From assembly GCA_021816665.1 (NCBI GenBank), contig JAKAXI010000054.1, positions 1 to 9,560 on the forward strand: a stretch of 9,560 nucleotides of DNA. Reading direction: 5' to 3'. A program made the translations under genes and the position numbers. The DNA is from Bacillota bacterium. Lineage in GTDB: Bacteria > Bacillota > Bacilli > Alicyclobacillales > Alicyclobacillaceae. How positions within the stretch are numbered: the stretch's first letter is position 1; each line of letters opens with the position of its first letter. Shown piece by piece: positions 6,067 to 9,560 of this stretch. The notes under the pieces are model-generated. The model saw nothing but the letters and a program-made list of their open reading frames with translations. It had not been told where the DNA came from and made no database searches.

Positions 6067-6199
6067 GTTAGCGACACTGGTGACGCTAATCACTGACGCG
6101 GGGCCACCACAGGCACGGATGAGCGGAAAAAATGTCGCTAGATCGGATTTTCACCGACGTTAGCGACATTTTCGACAGCCTGAACCGCTGTTCACCGAC
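6067..6199 (+). repeat. 144-bp unit 4 (end replaced by a shorter repeat)
   Basis: Near-palindrome 6068-6089, hairpin 6129-6172 (one arm ends TAG rather than TAA, leaving 12 bp), LexA-like site 6181-6194 with core CGCT. After 133 bases the unit runs into a partial copy. Confidence 0.88.
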
Positions 6200-6272
6200 G
6201 TTAGCGACATTTTCGACATCCTGAACGGCTGTTCAACGCTGTTCGCGGCCGTTAGCAACGTCTTCGACAGCC
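6150..6272 (+). repeat. 41-bp secondary duplication and degenerate third copy at the right end
   Basis: The segment 6150-6190 (TTCACCGACGTTAGCGACAT onward) is repeated at 6191-6231 with few changes, giving a fifth LexA-like site at 6222-6235. A degenerate third copy from 6232 carries GTTAGCAACGTCTTCGACAG (6251-6270). From 6273 to the hydrolase stop at 6335 I see nothing recognisable. Confidence 0.75.
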
Positions 6273-6334
6273 TCCGCCCCAACGCAACGCACAATCAGAT
6301 CCCGGTAAACTCTCCCAGTTGAATCCAATCTGCG

Positions 6335-7741
6335 TCAGTTGAAACTGATGCGCGCCACCTTTGCGAGTCGCTGACGCCACACGTCGAGCGGCCAGTAGGT
6401 GCTGCCAGCGTAGACCATCCGCTCTACGCGGCCGTCCTCTGCATGGAAGTGTACGAGCTCACCTTCAGACCCACCGCTGCTAGTGTCCACGATTTTGAAC
6501 GTTTCTCCTTCCACCCACTCCAGTTTCTCCACCATCGCGACAGGATTCCAGCCAGCGCCGTATACCGCTACCAAGTTGTCCCCGGTTGCCACGATGTCGA
6601 AGGGGCCACGGAGGTTGGAATAGGTGCCTTCAAACAGAGACCAGTCGTGAGTTGGATGAGCAGCTTCATGTTTCTCAAAGTAGCTGATGGCTTTGTAGAT
6701 CCCGGACAAAATCCCCTCAGCGGGACCATCCGCCGCGTTGGTCAGGACGGTCACGACCAGTCCTTCTTTCGGGTCAGCCATGGTGTTCGTAATACAGCCA
6801 GGAAAGCCGCCGCTGTGACCGAAAGTCTGACGCTCATCGTATCGGCGCAGGATAAAGCCTAGGCCATATTCCGTGTCACGCGGTCGAACTGGGCTCTGCA
6901 TCGGCCATTCCGGCCGCTGCATCTCCTTTTTCGACTCGTCACCGAGCAGCTTCCCGGAACCGACCATCTGCGCCGTAAAGTACGTACACAGGTCTTGCGC
7001 TGTGGAGCAAAAACCGGTCGCCGCGGACATCACATGAGTGCTGATCGCGGCGATCGGCAATCGAATTTTCGGCTCCGGACAGGTATAGCCGGTGACGAGG
7101 TCCGCGACTGGAGGTTGGTTCAGTTCTGGTCGATACTCCGGAAATGTGCTGTTTAAACCGAGTGGTCGCACAATCCGGTCGAGTACAAACTCGTTAAACG
7201 GTTGACCTGACACGCTTTCGATGACCAACCCCAACAACGTGTAGCCGTAGTTGGTGTACTTCATTTTGGTGTTGTTGTCGAGGATGAGACCCGTTTCGGA
7301 CATCTCACTGATGAACCGATCGACATCGGGAAAGGGCCGTTCAACCTCCCAGTAGTCGGTGTTGAGTCCGTCGCGAATGACACCTGCCCCATGAGACAAG
7401 AGCTGGCGGATGGTTACGCGCCTGAACCGCTTGTCCTTGTGATTTTGCAACCACGGCAAGTAATCTGCGGCATAGTCGTCGATCCGAAGCCGACCTTCTT
7501 CTGCCAGCAACATGATGGCGGTGGCAGTGAAGGTTTTGGAATGAGATGCGATGCGAAAGACGTGTCGAGGCGTCATCGGCAGCTGACGTTCCAAATCAGC
7601 GTATCCATAGGCCTCATTCATCAGCATCTCACCTTGGTAGGACACACCGACGACGAAACCAGGGACCGTCTCTTCTTCGTACCGCCGGGCGAGCCATGAC
7701 TTGATGTACCGAATTGCGTGATCTAGCGCGTCTCTGTTCAT
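6335..7741 (-). CDS. Beta-lactamase-fold serine hydrolase (class C/AmpC-like; esterase or peptidase)
   Basis: The 468-residue product has the three motifs of the penicillin-binding/class C family: SxxK as Ser66-His-Ser-Lys69 in RIASHSKTFTA, YxN as Tyr162-Thr-Asn164 in YTNYGYTLLG, and HSG at 309-311 in FGHSGGFPG. Ser66 is the expected acylated nucleophile, with Lys69 and Tyr162 as the base system. Residues 1 to about 340 form this domain, and the last ~115 form a beta-rich C-terminal extension of the kind seen in many such proteins (LFEGTYSNLRGPFDIV). There is no signal peptide, so it is probably a cytoplasmic esterase or D-amino-acid/peptide hydrolase rather than a secreted beta-lactamase. 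ATG 7741 follows GGGAGGA by 6 nt. It lies 59 bp after the thiolase gene with no evident terminator between, so co-transcription is likely. Its substrate cannot be told from sequence. Confidence 0.88.
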   Translation of the reverse strand: MNRDALDHAIRYIKSWLARRYEEETVPGFVVGVSYQGEMLMNEAYGYADLERQLPMTPRHVFRIASHSKTFTATAIMLLAEEGRLRIDDYAADYLPWLQNHKDKRFRRVTIRQLLSHGAGVIRDGLNTDYWEVERPFPDVDRFISEMSETGLILDNNTKMKYTNYGYTLLGLVIESVSGQPFNEFVLDRIVRPLGLNSTFPEYRPELNQPPVADLVTGYTCPEPKIRLPIAAISTHVMSAATGFCSTAQDLCTYFTAQMVGSGKLLGDESKKEMQRPEWPMQSPVRPRDTEYGLGFILRRYDERQTFGHSGGFPGCITNTMADPKEGLVVTVLTNAADGPAEGILSGIYKAISYFEKHEAAHPTHDWSLFEGTYSNLRGPFDIVATGDNLVAVYGAGWNPVAMVEKLEWVEGETFKIVDTSSGGSEGELVHFHAEDGRVERMVYAGSTYWPLDVWRQRLAKVARISFN

Positions 7742-7800
7742 GAATGGTCCTCCCAGGGGTAATCGGAACTGGCGCTATGAACTGGCTCTATCAATCTGTG

Positions 7801-8985
7801 TCACTGGAGTGATTCGATGACCATCGCGATCCCTTGACCGCCACCGATGCAGAGCGACGCCACGCCGTAGCGCTCGCCGCGCTCACGCAGCTCGTACGCC
7901 AGGGTCAAGAGCAACCGCGCGCCGCTCGCCCCAACCGGGTGTCCAAGCGCGATCGCTCCCCCGTTGACATTCGTCCGATCACGCGGCAGGTCGAGTTCTT
8001 TCTCCACGCTGATATACTGCGACGCAAACGCCTCGTTGACCTCAAACAGCGCGATGTCTTTTTGCGAGAGCGACGCAGCCGCTAACGCCTGTCGAATGGC
8101 AGGCACCGGCCCAATGCCCATATAAGCAGGGTCGACCCCGGCCACGCCATAACTGACCACGCGCGCAATTGGGCTGTAGCCATGCTGTGCCACGGCTTCA
8201 CCTGACGCAATCAAGACCGCTCCTGATCCGTCATTAATCCCGCTCGCGTTGCCCGCCGATACCGTGCCTGCGCCGTCGAATGCCGGTTTTAGCTTCGCCA
8301 GGCTCTCCATGCTGGTGTCCGGTCGAATGTGCTCGTCGTGTTCGATCACGGTGTCGCCCTTGCGTCCCTTGATGATCACTGGTGCAATCTCCTTCGCGAA
8401 CCGCCCTGACGCACGCGCTGCGGCCGCGCGCTGGTGGCTGAGAAGAGCGAACTCGTCCTGTTCTTCACGAGAGATGCTGTACTTCTTGGCGAGGTTCTCC
8501 GCAGTGATCCCCATCGGTAGATTCCCACGGCAATCCGTCAACACCTCAGACAGCAGGTCGACCGCCTTCCCGTCGCCCATCCGCATGCCAAACCGGGCAC
8601 CCCGCAAGAGATACGGTGTTTGGCTCATATTTTCAGCACCGCCAGCGAGGCCGACTTCGCTGTCGCCGAGCAGGATGTCCTTCGTGGCAGTGACAACGGC
8701 CTGCAGACCGGATCCACACAGGCGGTTCACCGTGAGCGCAGGTGCAGTCTGCGGCACACCTGCGTTGAGGCCGATGTGGCGCGCAATGTAGGCTGCTCCG
8801 TTGTGCCCCCCGATCACGTTGCCGAACACCACGTTGTCGACATCGCCAGGGTCGACTCCGGCGCGCTCGAGCGCTGCCTTCGCAGCCACTGTGCCGAGTT
8901 CTGTCGCGTTGACGCCTGTCAGTCCACCGCCAAATGATCCGAACGCGGTCCGCGCCCCTTCGAGCAGAAACACTTGTCTTGCCAT
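7801..8985 (-). CDS. Acetyl-CoA C-acetyltransferase (thiolase II)
   Basis: This enzyme condenses two acetyl-CoA to acetoacetyl-CoA, or cleaves acetoacetyl-CoA in the reverse, degradative direction. The 394-residue length is standard. The active-site residues sit one place from Zoogloea thiolase numbering: Cys90 in NRLCGSGLQAV (acylated), His349 in GGAIALGHPVGASGARL, and Cys379 in CIGGGQG (proton transfer). NEAFA and the GGAENMS segment are also typical. ATG 8985 follows AAGGAG (9000-8995) by 9 nt. It lies 27 bp downstream of the 3-hydroxyacyl-CoA dehydrogenase gene on the same strand, so the two are almost surely one operon acting on acetoacetyl-CoA. Whether this serves fatty-acid breakdown, butyrate or polyhydroxybutyrate metabolism cannot be decided here; thl, atoB, phaA and mmgA are all names for such genes. 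Confidence 0.95.
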   Translation of the reverse strand: MARQVFLLEGARTAFGSFGGGLTGVNATELGTVAAKAALERAGVDPGDVDNVVFGNVIGGHNGAAYIARHIGLNAGVPQTAPALTVNRLCGSGLQAVVTATKDILLGDSEVGLAGGAENMSQTPYLLRGARFGMRMGDGKAVDLLSEVLTDCRGNLPMGITAENLAKKYSISREEQDEFALLSHQRAAAARASGRFAKEIAPVIIKGRKGDTVIEHDEHIRPDTSMESLAKLKPAFDGAGTVSAGNASGINDGSGAVLIASGEAVAQHGYSPIARVVSYGVAGVDPAYMGIGPVPAIRQALAAASLSQKDIALFEVNEAFASQYISVEKELDLPRDRTNVNGGAIALGHPVGASGARLLLTLAYELRERGERYGVASLCIGGGQGIAMVIESLQ

Positions 8986-9012
8986 GGACCCTCTCTCCTT
9001 AGTGTGGCAAAT

Positions 9013-9560
9013 TTATTCGTAGCTGTAGAAGCCTCGGCCGTTCTTGCGTCCAAGCTTGTTCGCGCGGACCATTTGCCGCAGCAGTGGCGCAGGGCGATAC
9101 TTCGGGTCACCGGTCTCACTGAACAGCGTCTGTGCGACGAACAACAGCGTGTCGAGCCCGACCATATCTGCGAGCGCCAACGGGCCAATTGGGTGATTTG
9201 CACCGAGCATCATGCCCTTGTCGATGTCTTCCGGGCTTGCCAGCCCTTCCTGCAGGACAAAGATAGCCTCGTTCAGCATCGGTACGAGAATCCGGTTGAC
9301 GACGAACAGGGGTGCCTCCTTGACATCGATGCACTCTTTCCCCATTCTCTCGCACACCGACATTGCTACCTCCACTGCATCTTCGGAAGTGTCTTGTCCG
9401 CGGATGATCTCGACGAGTTTCATCACTGGAACCGGGTTGAAAAAATGCGTACCGATGACAAGGTCAGGGCGCTCAGTTGCGGACGCAATCTCCGTGACCG
9501 ATAAACCGGACGTGTTGGTTGCCAGGACGGTTTCTGGTCTACAAACTTGGTCTAGTAGAT
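9013..9560 (-). CDS. hbd: 3-hydroxybutyryl-CoA (3-hydroxyacyl-CoA) dehydrogenase, C-terminal part (5' end outside window)
   Basis: This enzyme oxidises 3-hydroxybutyryl-CoA to acetoacetyl-CoA with NAD(P), or reduces it in the synthetic direction. The frame is open to the window edge; the last 181 residues are visible, against about 285 in the complete enzyme. The visible part starts inside the NAD-binding domain at an [17 protein letters not shown] segment. It continues through [17 protein letters not shown], where His and the following Glu form the catalytic pair and the HxxNP motif is intact. The all-helical C-terminal domain then ends in [12 protein letters not shown], the typical terminus. 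The GxGxxG dinucleotide loop must lie beyond 9560. GTG 9426 and ATG 9423 are internal codons, not starts. It is followed after 27 bp by the thiolase gene, which uses the same product. Confidence 0.93.
   Translation of the reverse strand, partial: LLDQVCRPETVLATNTSGLSVTEIASATERPDLVIGTHFFNPVPVMKLVEIIRGQDTSEDAVEVAMSVCERMGKECIDVKEAPLFVVNRILVPMLNEAIFVLQEGLASPEDIDKGMMLGANHPIGPLALADMVGLDTLLFVAQTLFSETGDPKYRPAPLLRQMVRANKLGRKNGRGFYSYE

Larger units (their letters stand above)
5697..6172 (-). terminator. Four repeated hairpins with T-tract on the minus strand, possible serial terminators
   Basis: Each unit has AAAATGTCGCTAA/TTAGCGACATTTT arms around 18 nt (5697-5740, 5841-5884, 5985-6028, 6129-6172). 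On the minus strand the second arm runs on into six Ts. These lie downstream of the minus-strand hydrolase operon and could end its transcription. The stem is AT-rich and the loop large, so termination would be weak. Confidence 0.3.
5749..6235. promoter_or_regulatory. Five LexA/DinR-like operator palindromes TGAAC-N4-GTTCA
   Basis: The sites are 5749-5762, 5893-5906, 6037-6050, 6181-6194 and 6222-6235, with cores CGCC, AGCT, GGCT, CGCT and GGCT. A sixth, degenerate form (TGAAT-CGTC-GTTCA) is at 5565-5578. The arms contain GAAC-N4-GTTC, the core of the B. subtilis LexA (DinR) operator. Invariant arms around variable cores suggest the symmetry matters, either for a protein dimer or for a small hairpin. 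No SOS gene is adjacent, so LexA binding is inference. Confidence 0.45.
5545..6272. repeat. Tandem repeat array with exact 144-bp period and three palindromes per unit
   Basis: Four full or nearly full units begin at 5635, 5779, 5923 and 6067, spaced exactly 144 bp, with degenerate material on both sides (about 5545-5634 and 6200-6272). Each unit has, in order, a 22-bp near-palindrome starting TTAGCGACAC and ending GACGCTAA; a segment GCGGGGCCACCAC or variant; the inverted repeat AAAATGTCGCTAA/TTAGCGACATTTT with an 18-nt loop; and the palindrome TGAAC-N4-GTTCA. All reading frames through the array contain stops, so it is not coding although 144 is a multiple of three. It lies downstream of the minus-strand serine hydrolase gene and beside the IS110-like relic. 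I recognise no known repeat family. Confidence 0.9.

Noticed and set aside
5635..6199. CRISPR array
   Set aside because: The whole 144-bp unit is repeated nearly unchanged; there is no short repeat alternating with unique spacers and no cas gene.
5635..6199. Integron attC sites, suggested by GTTAGCG and CGCTAAT words
   Set aside because: The GTTRRRY/RYYYAAC core sites are not met (GTTAGCG has C where a purine is needed), no cassette ORFs lie between copies, and no integrase is visible.

Overview
The window looks like the chromosome of an endospore-forming Firmicute, most likely an Alicyclobacillus-type (thermo)acidophile. Three things point there: a YheC/YheD-type spore-coat-associated protein, a complete sedolisin (S53) peptidase very close to kumamolisin as I remember its sequence, and AGGAGG-type ribosome sites before nearly every gene. 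No taxonomic search was possible, so this is inference.

Layout. At the left edge a yheC/yheD-like ATP-grasp gene runs on the minus strand off the window (1-890). Divergent from it is panD (981-1397). A perfect 22-bp palindrome then separates panD from the convergent queF (1479-1844, minus). Divergent from queF is an RsmF-type rRNA cytosine-C5 methyltransferase (1958-3442). It converges, with only 24 bp between, on a kumamolisin-like S53 peptidase (3467-5083, minus). The right third is a minus-strand group: the 3' part of a 3-hydroxyacyl-CoA dehydrogenase (from 9560 down to 9013), an acetyl-CoA acetyltransferase (8985-7801), and a beta-lactamase-fold serine hydrolase (7741-6335). The first two belong together in acetoacetyl-CoA/3-hydroxybutyryl-CoA interconversion; the hydrolase follows in the same direction.

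The unusual part is the non-coding stretch 5084-6334. It holds a promoter for the peptidase gene, a palindrome at 5278-5295, a strongly folded leader that would bury a good ribosome site, and a short ORF whose first ~20 residues resemble the start of IS110-family transposases before the similarity ends. Next comes a tandem array with four units at exactly 144-bp spacing. Each unit carries three different palindromic elements: a 22-bp near-palindrome, a 13-bp inverted repeat with an 18-nt loop, and TGAAC-N4-GTTCA, which matches the Firmicute LexA (DinR) operator core GAAC-N4-GTTC. Across five copies of the last element the arms are invariant while the four core bases vary. I do not recognise this array; it is the best candidate here for something undescribed.

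A second oddity is PanD. The pyruvoyl cleavage site and several catalytic residues are intact, but the substrate-pocket residues normally Arg54, Ala74 and Ala75 are Ile, Pro and Pro.
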